A stretch of DNA of 64,000 bases. Origin: Phycisphaerales bacterium (GTDB taxonomy: Bacteria; Planctomycetota; Phycisphaerae; Phycisphaerales; UBA1924). The notes beneath the pieces were generated by a model. That model did no database searches, had not been told where the DNA came from, and worked only from the letters and a program-made list of their open reading frames with translations. The stretch lies in the NCBI GenBank assembly GCA_028289195.1, contig JANQQR010000005.1, positions 124,001 to 188,000 of the forward strand, read 5' to 3'. The position numbers were made by a program, and so were the translations under genes. Each line of letters opens with the position of its first letter. Position 1 is the first letter of the stretch. Shown here in pieces: positions 52,701 to 61,240 of the stretch.

Positions 52701-54340
52701 ATGTAGGCCTCGCCCGCGTCGGCGGTGCCGGCGAGGATCGCGCCGATCGCGATGTCGTCGATGCCGTCGTTGTTCACGTCGCCGATGCAGGCCACCTCCT
52801 GCCCGGCGCGATCGCGGGAGTTCTCGCCGAACAGCACGAACCCCTCGGCTCCGGTGAGCGAGGAGCGGTTGAAGCGGACCGGGAACTCGCCGAACACCGA
52901 GGTGTCGCGCCCGAAGATGACGTAGCACTCGCCGGCGTCCTCGATCATGTCGGGGTTCGCGTAGCGCGACGAGATGAGCATGTCGTCCACGCCGTCGCCG
53001 TTGATGTCGCCCGCTCCGGCGACGGCGAACCCCAGCTGGTCGCTCAGCTCGACGCCCTCGAACGTGAAACCGTCCGAGCCGTTGAGGTTCGTGAGTTCGA
53101 TGAGGCCGGACGATCCGACCGACGGGCCGCCGAAGACTATGTAGCTCTCGCCGGCGTCGTTGACGGCGCCGTAGCCGCCGGGGTTGGCGCGCCACGCGCC
53201 GATGATGACGTCGTCGAACCCGTCGCCGTTGACATCGCCCGTGCCGGAGACCGATCTCCCGGCGTTGTCGAACGCGTTGATGCCGTTGAGGATGAACCCG
53301 TCGGTGCCGTTGAGCGCGGAGATCTCGATCGCTGCGGCGAAGTTGCCCTGCTGCGCCGTGTTGCGCCCGAAGATGATGTAGGCCTGCCCGCCGTTCTGGT
53401 TGTTCTGGATGTTCGGATCGGCGCCGCGCGCGCCGATGATGATGTCATCCACGCCGTCGCCGTTGAAGTCGCCGATGCGATCGAGTCGGTCGCCGCTGAG
53501 ATCACCGCCCCGGATGCCGTTGAGCACGAACCCGTTCGCGCCGTTGAGTGTCGACAGGACGAACGAACCGGTCGAGCCGAGGCCGGCGGCGCCGAAGATG
53601 ACGTACGTCTTCCCCGCGTCGTTGCCCGAGGGCAGGTCCGACTTCGAAGCGCCGATCATCAGGTCCGTGATGCCGTCGCCGTTGAGGTCGCCCGCGCCGG
53701 ACACCGTCCCGGTGTACGAACCGTTCTCGATGCTGGGGATCACGAAGCCGTTGGTCCCGTTCAGCGACGACAGATCCAGCGAGGGTGCGAACGGGCCGCT
53801 CATCGCGGTGTTGCGCCCGAAGATGACGTAGCTCTCGCCGACCTGGCTGTATCCGTTGCGCGGTGCGCGCGAGGCGCCGATCAGGAGATCGTCGAGACCG
53901 TCGCCGTTGATATCGCCGGCGCCTGCGACGAAACGCCCACTCATGTCGTTGTCGGCGACACCGTTGACGACGAACCCGGTAGTGCCGTCCAGAGCGGCCG
54001 CGGAGAAACTCGCGGGGAACGGGCCGCTAACGGCCGTGTCCTTCCCGAAGATCACCAGTGTCTGACCGCGATCGGTGCCGCCCGCCGCGACGTCCCACGC
54101 GCCGACGACAAGGTCGTCGATGCCGTCGCCGTTGAGGTCGCCCGCTGCAGAGATCGAGACGCCGAGTTCGTCGAGATCGGCCTGGCCGAAGACAACGAAA
54201 CCATCCGAGCCGTCGCCGCCGTTACCGGGCTTGAGGCTCGCAAGCTCGAACCGTTCAGGGAACGGGAGCGTGGACTGGCCGAACGCCGTTCCCGCGATCG
54301 CCGCGATCATCGCGGCCGCTGTGACGCGACAGGGGGTCAT
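49757..54340 (-). CDS. Giant secreted FG-GAP/VCBS protein with dockerin-like C-terminus
   Basis: 1527 residues. Signal peptide MTPCRVTAAAMIAAIAGTAFGQ. Residues ~45-560 form seven FG-GAP repeats, each with 'GDLNGDGIDDLVVGA' calcium loops and 'G.tYVIFGR' strands, as in integrin-alpha beta-propellers. Residues ~570-1060 form a beta-helix-like region with autotransporter-style passages ('VTLVDNQITGTTDAAFGINI', 'LTLENDGVLTAPIGITNRAGG'). Residues ~1100-1430 contain further VCBS-like repeats ('GDFDLDNGTDIAVANTDDDTITVL', 'DLDLDGRVDLATVNQAGGSVSIL'). It ends with two dockerin-type units ('GDADASGTVDFADITEILRNWL', 'GDADGNGTVDFADITAALRNWL') and CP. Likely calcium-stabilised, secreted and adhesive. Enzymatic motifs are not seen. 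Confidence 0.9.
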   Translation of the reverse strand: MTPCRVTAAAMIAAIAGTAFGQSTLPFPERFELASLKPGNGGDGSDGFVVFGQADLDELGVSISAAGDLNGDGIDDLVVGAWDVAAGGTDRGQTLVIFGKDTAVSGPFPASFSAAALDGTTGFVVNGVADNDMSGRFVAGAGDINGDGLDDLLIGASRAPRNGYSQVGESYVIFGRNTAMSGPFAPSLDLSSLNGTNGFVIPSIENGSYTGTVSGAGDLNGDGITDLMIGASKSDLPSGNDAGKTYVIFGAAGLGSTGSFVLSTLNGANGFVLNGIRGGDLSGDRLDRIGDFNGDGVDDIIIGARGADPNIQNNQNGGQAYIIFGRNTAQQGNFAAAIEISALNGTDGFILNGINAFDNAGRSVSGTGDVNGDGFDDVIIGAWRANPGGYGAVNDAGESYIVFGGPSVGSSGLIELTNLNGSDGFTFEGVELSDQLGFAVAGAGDINGDGVDDMLISSRYANPDMIEDAGECYVIFGRDTSVFGEFPVRFNRSSLTGAEGFVLFGENSRDRAGQEVACIGDVNNDGIDDIAIGAILAGTADAGEAYIVFGRDVGPRVWDSTTGGLFDLATNWLGDVAPGPLDVTLVDNQITGTTDAAFGININPTTPDPIVRALGVRTDDVSISFNGKSLTLTDPASLAAPGLSVGGLPDKEARLRLINALGVEGVLSAVDAVVGPEPTDTMLEPLSLLIVEDPTTRLDTSGRLVVGSKATNAEARIIDGALAQVGAELIVGLEAGSSGLLSVFQSLCDQQMTMCTPSTLQLTGTATGIIIGGAGDAEVVVADKGVIETTGFLDSTTLARDATSDATLRIEGDSSSVTLVHNDLFIGGAGSAALEIRAGGTLQTTTFNELVLADEPGSSASVVIDGSTSNWTETSQRITLAGAGDATLTLENDGVLTAPIGITNRAGGAIEGQGSINTSILSNFGDVDPGSDLAAGVLSIDGSFRQRGVPPGGSASESGALSVDVFGAGTGDIDRLDLSGDVELSGRLGVAFAQGFVPDPDTFGPAEFISASSNVSASRFDVALMPGIPDGADGMGRFLRVDYPLPVADSRGIISVSLVVDTLSDEINVDPAQSFDVDGAPVAAATADFGGGPGGQPDGFVDIAIVVPDATDPVANPGDAIVLFNAGTDSGGAWLGFTGGTLQAPVGRDPSAIAAGDIDNDGLPDAVVTNRADDSFTVLRNDGAGNLVPDPSIGVGDAPGAVALGDFDLDNGTDIAVANTDDDTITVLTNLGGSGDGWNGVSFSSLLPTGGSPVWVGVVNSDDDKWDDLTSANASGGTLSFLANSGGANFAAPISLPVGEQPVQVIGADLDLDGRVDLATVNQAGGSVSILKNTSSGIGDYSFAPSVELPIGPAAFSIAAVDLDSDPQGDLDLAIVADGGSGSTVVKVLRNDLTGGPGGDLIFTLDDDLATGPDPRFVLGADVDNAEGNDVLTINAGTTIFADGDRGPVTMTLDAVSVLAQAPAPAFCEGDADASGTVDFADITEILRNWLATYAPGSGGPGDADGNGTVDFADITAALRNWLRICP

Positions 54341-54439
54341 CAGAAGGGCTCTCTCCGGTGGATCACTCCAGCAGAGAGAGGCTACACCGTGTGGTGCGCG
54401 CGTCCAGCGCGAAGCAAACAGTTTGCGCGCCTCGCGGGG

Positions 54440-54904
54440 CTACTTCTGGCGAACCCGCTCGTGCAGTTCGCTGAGAAGCCCGAGATCGGACGCGGGCATG
54501 TGCCCGAGCTGCTTTTTGTGAAGATCGCGCACGGGCTCTTCGAGTGTGTCGAGCTTCTCGAGGCCCTGCTGGGTTATCGACACGAGAACGACGCGACGGT
54601 CGGTGTCGCTCCTCTGGCGCTCCACGTACCCGGACGCTTCCAGGCGATCGAGGATGCGGGTCACATCCGGCACGCGGGTGACCATCTCGCCGGCGATCGA
54701 GAGGCTGGGGATCGGCCCGCCGTGGCCTCTCAAGATCCGCAGGACGTTGTACTTAGGCTGGCTGAGGCCGTGGGCCTTGAAGAGCGCATCGAACTCGCCC
54801 GCCAGCATGCTGGCGGTCCGGATGAGGTTCAGGAAGGCCTCTTGCTCCGGGGAGTCGAATGGGGCCGATTTCCCGAGGTCGCGCTGGAGTGATCGCTCTC
54901 TCAC
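54440..54904 (-). CDS. MarR family transcriptional regulator
   Basis: 154 residues from GTG 54904; a TTG at 54940 would add 12. Winged-helix domain with 'EAFLNLIRTASMLAGEFDALFKAHGLSQPKYNVLRILRGHGGPIPSLSIAGEMVTRVPDVTRILDRLEASGYVERQRSDTDRRVVLVSITQQGLEKLD', clearly MarR: recognition helix near 'VTRVPDVTRILDRL' and beta wing 'RSDTDRRVVLVSIT'. The C-terminal helix closes the dimer. It lies just downstream of gatC on the same strand. MarR proteins often repress stress operons; a link to the pirin operon 9 kb away is possible but unproven. Confidence 0.9.
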   Translation of the reverse strand: MRERSLQRDLGKSAPFDSPEQEAFLNLIRTASMLAGEFDALFKAHGLSQPKYNVLRILRGHGGPIPSLSIAGEMVTRVPDVTRILDRLEASGYVERQRSDTDRRVVLVSITQQGLEKLDTLEEPVRDLHKKQLGHMPASDLGLLSELHERVRQK

Positions 54905-54912
54905 CGCAGGAA

Positions 54913-54940
54913 GTATCAGATGCTCCCTCAACGCGGTCAA
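54913..54940 (-). promoter_or_regulatory. Possible promoter of the MarR gene (leaderless)
   Basis: Minus-strand TTGACC (54935-54940), 16-bp spacer, TGATAC (54913-54918). The GTG proposed as start lies nine bases after the -10, so the transcript could begin almost at the start codon. Low confidence: the sequence also codes if the upstream TTG is used. Confidence 0.35.
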
Positions 54941-54959
54941 CTATCGGTACCCACGGGAT

Positions 54960-55298
54960 TTATGAGCGGGGGTTATCGTCACTCGCAGCCCCCCCAGATC
55001 CGAGGACAGGCGGGACTTTGAGGAATGGGGGGGCCGCGTCGGGGCTGAGAGCCAGGGCGGACCGGGGATCGAGTGTCGAACCCGGCTCGTCGTCGTCGAG
55101 CCTGGCCCCCTCTGTGCCTGGCGAGGCCAGGGGTTCGACGTCCCGGAGATCCAGTTCACCGACCTTGGCCACGTGGCGGAGGATGCCCGAGATCTCGGGG
55201 GCCATCTGTTCCGCCCGGGGGTCGTCGACCTCGAGGCGGGCCAGACGCGCCAGGCGCTTGATGTCTTCGGCGCTGATGTCGGGGGCGGGCTGGGTCAT
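54960..55298 (-). CDS. gatC: Asp-tRNA(Asn)/Glu-tRNA(Gln) amidotransferase subunit C
   Basis: 112 residues. GatC tethers GatA to GatB. N-terminal 'ISAEDIKRLARLARLEVDD' and 'ISGILRHVAKVGELDLRDVEPLASP' are the family's two helices and linker; the C-terminal 'ALALSPDAAPPFLKVPPVLG' corresponds to the usual 'NAP...g.F.VPkV' tail, here less regular. Divergent from the metallo-beta-lactamase gene. The MarR gene follows 20-56 bp downstream. Confidence 0.9.
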   Translation of the reverse strand: MTQPAPDISAEDIKRLARLARLEVDDPRAEQMAPEISGILRHVAKVGELDLRDVEPLASPGTEGARLDDDEPGSTLDPRSALALSPDAAPPFLKVPPVLGSGGAASDDNPRS

Positions 55299-55434
55299 GC
55301 GTCGGCGGTCCTCGGGCTCAAGGATAGGTCTCGGCGGGTGATCCCGCGGGCGTTAGCCGCTAGCATCGGGCGGCCCGTCGACGAAACGAGTGTGTTCTCT
55401 GCTGAGCGAGAGCTCAGCGCGAGGAGATTCCGTC

Positions 55435-56379
55435 ATGATCCCCAAGCCGCCGCCCCGGGAGGGCAGCCTCGGATTTCTGTTCATTCCGCCCTTCCGGGTC
55501 CAGGGCATCTCGATCGCGGGTGAGTCGACCTGCGTGCAGGTGCCCGAGCTGGACACGTGCTTCGACCTGGGGACGTGCCCCCGCGCGATGCTCCCGAGCA
55601 AGTACGTGGCGTTGAGCCACGGGCACATGGACCACATCGGCGGGCTCGCGTACTACTGCTCGCAGCGCCAGTTCCAGGGCATGGGGACGGGCACGATCAT
55701 CTGTTCGCGCGAGGTCGCCGGGGCCGTGCACAAGATGATGGAGGGGTACCAGGATCTCGAGCAGCAGCGCACGCCGTACGAGCTCATAGAGATGAGCGAG
55801 GGCGACGAGTACGAGATCAAGAACAACATGTTCATCCGCATCTTCAACACGGAGCACACGAGCCCGTCGTCGGGCTACACGATCGTGGAGAAGCGGAGCA
55901 AGCTCAAACCCGAGTTCTACGAATTGCCCCAGGAAAAGCTGCGTGAGATGAAGGACCGCGGCGACGACATCACGCGCATCGTGGAGGTTCCGCTGGTGGC
56001 CTACACGGGGGACACGCTGCCGGGCCCGTACCTGCTGCGGGAAGATGTGCGCACAGCGCAGATCGTGATCAGCGAGTGCACGTTCATCGAACCGGATCAC
56101 AAGGACCGTGCGCTGGTCGGGAAGCACATGCATCTCGATGATGTCGCCGAATGGTTGCGTGTTCTCGAGTGCGAGAAGCTCGTGCTCATGCATCTGTCGA
56201 GGCGGTCGAACATGATCGAGGCCCGTAAGCGTTTGGCGCGACTTGTCAAGCCCGAACAGGCACGGAAAGTGGAGTTTCTGATGGATCATCGGAACAACCG
56301 CATGCGCTACGAGCGGCAGGCGATGGACGCCGAACGTGCCGAGGCGCAACGCCTTGCGAAAGCGCGCAGCGGCGGCTGA
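55435..56379 (+). CDS. Metallo-beta-lactamase fold protein (RNase Z-like)
   Basis: 314 residues from ATG 55435 with GAGGAG nine bases upstream. The metal motif 'ALSHGHMDHIGGLAYYCSQRQF' (HxHxDH), 'IRIFNTEHTSPSSGYTIVEKRSKLK', 'LVAYTGDTLPG' (the Asp ligand) and 'LVLMHLSRRSNMIEA' (the late His) are all present. These are the features of the RNase Z/ElaC or beta-CASP-less hydrolase branch. No flexible exosite arm of classical RNase Z is obvious, so I do not call rnz. It is the gene just upstream of dnaA, on the same strand, 185 bp from the dnaA start. Confidence 0.85.
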   Translation: MIPKPPPREGSLGFLFIPPFRVQGISIAGESTCVQVPELDTCFDLGTCPRAMLPSKYVALSHGHMDHIGGLAYYCSQRQFQGMGTGTIICSREVAGAVHKMMEGYQDLEQQRTPYELIEMSEGDEYEIKNNMFIRIFNTEHTSPSSGYTIVEKRSKLKPEFYELPQEKLREMKDRGDDITRIVEVPLVAYTGDTLPGPYLLREDVRTAQIVISECTFIEPDHKDRALVGKHMHLDDVAEWLRVLECEKLVLMHLSRRSNMIEARKRLARLVKPEQARKVEFLMDHRNNRMRYERQAMDAERAEAQRLAKARSGG

Positions 56380-56384
56380 GCGCA

Positions 56385-56396
56385 TTTGCGCGCAAA
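56385..56396. promoter_or_regulatory. 12-bp perfect palindrome upstream of the dnaA promoter
   Basis: TTTGCGCGCAAA ends four bases before the -35 of the dnaA promoter. Perfect dyad of this length next to a core promoter suggests a regulator or DnaA-independent binding site. It has no DnaA-box resemblance. Confidence 0.5.
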
Positions 56397-56400
56397 CGTG

Positions 56401-56429
56401 TTGACACGCGGTTGAACCGGTCGTAATTT
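56401..56429 (+). promoter_or_regulatory. Sigma-70-type promoter of dnaA
   Basis: TTGACA (56401-56406), a 17-bp spacer and TAATTT (56424-56429). The spacing is ideal and the -35 is consensus. The start would be near 56436, about 130 nt upstream of the dnaA ATG. Confidence 0.82.
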
Positions 56430-56564
56430 CTGAGCGGTGTTGTTTCCAATCGTCGCGCAGCGGTGGGCGTGAAAGTTCGGATGGAGTGGGCCGAACGTCA
56501 CGGAACGCGAGCGACGCTCAAGAATGGTTCAGAGACCGGCCAGGATCGCCGGAAGGTACGCTGG

Positions 56565-57962
56565 ATGGCCAAGCCTGATCATGAGGTCTGGGTGGAGATC
56601 TTGTCGTATCTCCGCGACAACCACAGCGCGGTGTGCCGCAAGTGGTTCGAGGAGATCGAACCGGTGCGCATCGAGGGCGGCGTGTTCAACGTCCGTCTCG
56701 AGCACCCGATCCGTCGCCAGTACCTCGAGCGCGAGTGCTCGGAGCATTTCACCGAAGCGCTGCAGGCCGTCACCGGCCGGTTGATGTCGGTCCGGTTCGT
56801 CGAAGACGAGGAGCCCGAGGCCGAAGCGCCCTCCGGGCCGGCCGTGGCGGCGTCCAACGGCTCGATGTCGGGGATGCGCAAGGCTCCCGCGTCGAGTTCC
56901 GCGTCCCCGCTGGCGATCGTCCCGGATTACACGTTCGAGAACTTCATCGTCGGCCCCGAGAACCGCCTGGCCCACGCGGCGGCGAAGGCGGTCTCCTCGA
57001 ACCCGGGCAAGACCTACAACCCCCTGTTCATCCACGGTGGCGTCGGCCTGGGCAAAACGCACCTGCTGCAGGCGATCTGCCTGGCCCTGCTGAACGACTT
57101 CGAGGACCTCTCGATCTACTACGTCTCCTGCGACGAGTTCATGACCCAGTTCATGGATGCCGTCCAGGCCGGCCAGATGCACGATTTCCGCCACCGCTTC
57201 CGCGACGTGGACGTGCTCGTGATCGATGACATCCACTTCCTCGCCAAGCGCGATCGCACCCAGGAGGAGTTCTTCCACACCTTCAACAGCCTCTACCAGG
57301 CCGAGAAGCAGATCATCCTCTCCAGCGACGCCCCGCCGAACGAGATCCCGGATCTCGAGTCCCGGCTCGTCAGCCGGTTCCAGTCGGGCCTCGTCGTCCA
57401 GGTGAACGTGCCGACCTACGACACGCGCGTCCAGATCGTGAAACAGAAGGCCAAGATCCGCGACATCACGCTCGAGGACGACATCGCCTGCTACATCGCG
57501 TCGCGCTCGGCCACGAACATCCGCGAGCTCGAGGGCGCGATCACCAAGGTGCACATGCAGAGCATCGCGGACTCCAAGCCGCTGTCGCTGGAGATCGCCA
57601 AGGCCGCGCTCGGCTCCGGGGACGAAGAGGCCATCAAGCCCCAGGTGACGATCTCGAACATCATCGAGACCGTCACGGCGTTCTACGGCGTCAAGCTGAC
57701 CGATCTCCAGTCGCGACGGCGCCAGAAGTCGATCGCCCTCCCGCGTCAGGTGTGCATGTACCTGGCCCGTCGCCACACGAGGTTCAGCCTCGAGGAGATC
57801 GGCGGCTACTTCGGGGGGCGCGACCACACGACGGTCATGCACGCCGTGAAGACGATCGATCGCAAACGCAATGAGGACTACGACTTCGGTCGCCTGGTCA
57901 CCTCGTTGGAAGAGCAGATCGAGGTCGCCTCGCCGGGCACCATCCACGCCGCGGCCAGCTGA
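56565..57962 (+). CDS. dnaA: Chromosomal replication initiator DnaA
   Basis: 465 residues from ATG 56565 with GGAAGG upstream. Domain I (residues ~1-85, 'HEVWVEILSYLRDNHSAVCRKWFEEIEPV'), a linker, AAA+ domain III with 'NFIVGPENRLAHAAAKAV', Walker A 'IHGGVGLGKTHLLQA', Walker B 'VLVIDDIHFLAKRDRTQEEFFHTFN', the arginine-finger region 'DLESRLVSRFQSGL', and DNA-binding domain IV ending with the signature 'RRHTRFSLEEIGGYFGGRDHTTVMHAVKTI'. It binds DnaA boxes and opens oriC. The frame runs open upstream but the Shine-Dalgarno and domain I fix the start. dnaN does not follow, as in other planctomycetes. Confidence 0.97.
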   Translation: MAKPDHEVWVEILSYLRDNHSAVCRKWFEEIEPVRIEGGVFNVRLEHPIRRQYLERECSEHFTEALQAVTGRLMSVRFVEDEEPEAEAPSGPAVAASNGSMSGMRKAPASSSASPLAIVPDYTFENFIVGPENRLAHAAAKAVSSNPGKTYNPLFIHGGVGLGKTHLLQAICLALLNDFEDLSIYYVSCDEFMTQFMDAVQAGQMHDFRHRFRDVDVLVIDDIHFLAKRDRTQEEFFHTFNSLYQAEKQIILSSDAPPNEIPDLESRLVSRFQSGLVVQVNVPTYDTRVQIVKQKAKIRDITLEDDIACYIASRSATNIRELEGAITKVHMQSIADSKPLSLEIAKAALGSGDEEAIKPQVTISNIIETVTAFYGVKLTDLQSRRRQKSIALPRQVCMYLARRHTRFSLEEIGGYFGGRDHTTVMHAVKTIDRKRNEDYDFGRLVTSLEEQIEVASPGTIHAAAS

Positions 57963-58369
57963 CCGCGCCCCGCCCTCCTGACAGATGATTGCGGATCTGA
58001 TGTGGACAACTTGCGCCCGCACCCCTCTTCGCTGCCGGGCATGGGTTGTGGATCGGGTGTCGGTTGACGCTCGCGAGTGTGCGGACGCTCCTGGAGGGCC
58101 CCGGAACTGTCGAGAGACTGTCAGGTTGTCCCCAGGCCTTGTGGCCTGAGAACCACCTCTCTATGGGCGTTTTCAGGGATTCACCACGGGTTTTCCCCGA
58201 AGCGCCAGCGCCTTTCACTAGAGGTATTGGTTCTTCTCTTTGATGAAAGAGGAAGAGGCTGCCCTTCGGGAGCGCCCCGGTTTGTGCAGGTCGTGCGAAG
58301 GCTTATCCGGACCCACGCTCGCCTGTCCACATGTGGATAGACCGTTGTGAACTCTGGCTTTGCGCTCCG
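57963..58369. other. oriC: Probable replication origin (oriC) region between dnaA and mutM
   Basis: 407 bp without a gene between the convergent dnaA and mutM. DnaA-box-like nonamers: TTGTCCACA (58001-58009, minus strand; the common high-GC variant), CGATCCACA (58047-58055, minus), TTGTCCCCA (58126-58134, plus), TTATCCGGA (58303-58311, plus), CTGTCCACA (58323-58331, plus) and CTATCCACA (58332-58340, minus). The last two abut as an 18-bp near-perfect palindrome. Between them, 58155-58260 is AT-richer than its surroundings, with TTCTTCTCTTTGATGAAAGAGG, a candidate unwinding region. Placement beside dnaA fits the usual arrangement. Confirmation would need GC-skew or origin mapping. Confidence 0.7.
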
Positions 58370-59209
58370 TCAGCCTCCGGGCTGGCACCCGGAGCACCAC
58401 ACGGTGGTCCGCTGTGCCAGCGATCCGGAGTCGAGAGCCCGGCCACAGATCACGCAGGGCTGTCCGCCTCGGCCGTAGACGCGGTGCCGGTGCTGGAAGG
58501 CCCCGGGCTGGTCGTCGGTGTGGCGATAGTCGCGGATCGTCGAGCCACCCTGCTCGATGGCCTCGGCCAGCACGCACCGGATGTGGCGGGCGATCTCTTC
58601 GAATTGACCTGTCTCCAGGTCCCTGCACAGCGCGAAAGGGGAGATGCCCGCCCGGAAGAGCGATTCATCGGCGTAGATGTTCCCCACGCCGGCGATCACC
58701 GCCTGGTCGAGGAGCGCCGCCTTGATCGCCCGGGCGGAGCTGCCCGCTCGAGCCTGGATGTCTGCGCCCGTCGCCTCGAGGCCGTCGGGACCGAGGCGGC
58801 ACCAGCGCTGGGTGTGCAACTCGTCGAGGCTGGGGAAGGTCCAGACGCCGCCGAAGCGTCGGGGGTCGCGGAACAGGATGCGCCCGGCCGGGCGTCCATC
58901 CGGGTGGGCGAGGCTCCAGATGACATGGGTGTGGTCGGCCTGCGCGGGCCGGGCGCCGGGCGGGAGCGCCGTCAGCTGGCCGCTCATCCCCAGGTGCAGA
59001 CAGATCGCGGCGCCGGAATCGGACACGATCGCCATCTGTTTGCCTCGCCGCAGGAAGCTGGCGAGCGTCTGGCCCGAGAGCAGTGCGCGGGGCGAGCGAC
59101 TGCCGTGGGCGTAGTCCCGGCGCTTCAGCGAGACGCGCCTGACCGAGAGGCCCCGCGTGGCCGATTCCAGGCTGGAGCGGACGTGCTCGACCTCCGGGAG
59201 TTCGGGCAT
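58370..59209 (-). CDS. mutM: Formamidopyrimidine-DNA glycosylase
   Basis: 279 residues. The N-terminal catalytic 'PELPEVEHVRSSLE' (Pro1 nucleophile after Met removal, Glu2), Lys in 'LRRGKQMAI', H2TH region 'LLDQAVIAGVGNIYADESLFRAGISP', and a zinc finger 'CVICGRALDSGSLAQRTTVWCSGCQ'. It excises 8-oxoguanine and other oxidised purines. Oriented against dnaA, with oriC between. The C-terminus is slightly shortened after the last Cys. Its start is 110 bp from the divergent MoxR gene. Confidence 0.94.
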   Translation of the reverse strand: MPELPEVEHVRSSLESATRGLSVRRVSLKRRDYAHGSRSPRALLSGQTLASFLRRGKQMAIVSDSGAAICLHLGMSGQLTALPPGARPAQADHTHVIWSLAHPDGRPAGRILFRDPRRFGGVWTFPSLDELHTQRWCRLGPDGLEATGADIQARAGSSARAIKAALLDQAVIAGVGNIYADESLFRAGISPFALCRDLETGQFEEIARHIRCVLAEAIEQGGSTIRDYRHTDDQPGAFQHRHRVYGRGGQPCVICGRALDSGSLAQRTTVWCSGCQPGG

Positions 59210-59319
59210 GTGCCAAGCGTAGACACCCGACGCGGCATCCGGCTCCCCCGGGGGCGGTAGGATCCCGGAGCCGGGCGGGGGCCCATCAGTTTGGAACGAG
59301 CCACGAATCGAGGACCTTG

Positions 59320-60396
<1,077 letters not shown>

Positions 60397-60481
60397 TCCT
60401 CCGCTCTCGCGTGTAACCCAGGGGGTGCGCCCGCGAACTGCTCTCGTGGGCGAACACCCGGCGGTGCGAGAGGGCGAGTCG

Positions 60482-61240
60482 ATGAAGACAATTCCCGCTT
60501 TTCTGATAGGGATCGCTGCGGCTGCGCTGGGTGCCGGCGCTGCGGGCGCCGCGGCGCATGACCCGTACTCGAACTACCTGGAGCTGCGCGTCTATCGCGC
60601 GCAGGAGGGGCAGCGAGACAGCTTCCTCGCGTACTTCGAGGACAACCTCCTCGAGACTCAGGAAGCGCACCCCATGCGCATCTGGGGAGAGTTCCGCGAC
60701 GTGCAGAACGAGCACCAATTCGTGTGGATGCGCGGCTACCGAACGATGGGCGAGCGTCTCGAGTCTCTGCAGGGCTTCTACTTCGGGCCGGTCTGGGCGG
60801 AGAAGGGGCCGGAGGTCATGCAGAGCCTGTTCGATGGGCGGGTGATCGCGTACCTCCTTGAGCCGATGCGCGAAGGATCGGGATTCAGCGCGCTCCCGGG
60901 TCGCGAACCGGCCGGCGGCGAGCGTGGTGTGATCGGCGTCGAGATCTACGTGCTCGAGGGGGGCGAGCGCGACGCGGTGGTCGAGCATCTGCACTCGGTC
61001 GCGCTGGCGCACCACGAGAAGTGCGGCGGCGTAACGCTCGGGCTGTTCGAGACCAGCGACGAGCAGAACAACTTCCCCATGCTGCAGCACAACGAGGATC
61101 AGCACGTGATCGTCTGGGTCGGGAGCTACGCGTCGGCCGAGGCGTTCGATCGGGCGAGCGCGGGCGCCGGGGGGATCGAACCCGACACCCGGCTCACGCT
61201 CGAGCCGGGGCCGCGTTCGCGCCTCTCTCACCGGGAGTGA
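60482..61240 (+). CDS. Secreted NIPSNAP-domain protein
   Basis: 252 residues from ATG 60482. A signal peptide (KTIPAFLIGIAAAALGAGAAGAAA) precedes two ferredoxin-like alpha/beta halves. The first is NIPSNAP: 'YLELRVYRAQEGQRDSFLAYFEDNLLETQEAHPMRIWGEFRDVQNEHQFVWMRGYRTMGERLESLQGFYFGPVWAEKGPEV', typical of the domain. The second, 'GVEIYVLEGGERDAVVEHLHSVALAHHEKCGGVTLGLFETSDEQNNFPML...VWVGSYASAEAFDRA', looks like a second copy. Members bind small ligands or have no known enzyme activity. Located between the moxR gene and the moxR-tail scrap. Confidence 0.87.
   Translation: MKTIPAFLIGIAAAALGAGAAGAAAHDPYSNYLELRVYRAQEGQRDSFLAYFEDNLLETQEAHPMRIWGEFRDVQNEHQFVWMRGYRTMGERLESLQGFYFGPVWAEKGPEVMQSLFDGRVIAYLLEPMREGSGFSALPGREPAGGERGVIGVEIYVLEGGERDAVVEHLHSVALAHHEKCGGVTLGLFETSDEQNNFPMLQHNEDQHVIVWVGSYASAEAFDRASAGAGGIEPDTRLTLEPGPRSRLSHRE

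Noticed and set aside
50751-53195. 814-codon minus-strand Arg-rich frame
   Set aside because: It is the shifted-frame reading of the FG-GAP protein; only the frame of 49757-54340 carries a signal peptide and calcium loops.
52700-54260. Regular repeats that could suggest a CRISPR or tandem DNA array
   Set aside because: The periodicity comes from FG-GAP protein repeats; unit length and sequence vary, with no spacers.
57963-58369. dnaN or recF expected after dnaA
   Set aside because: No such gene; the next gene is mutM on the other strand.
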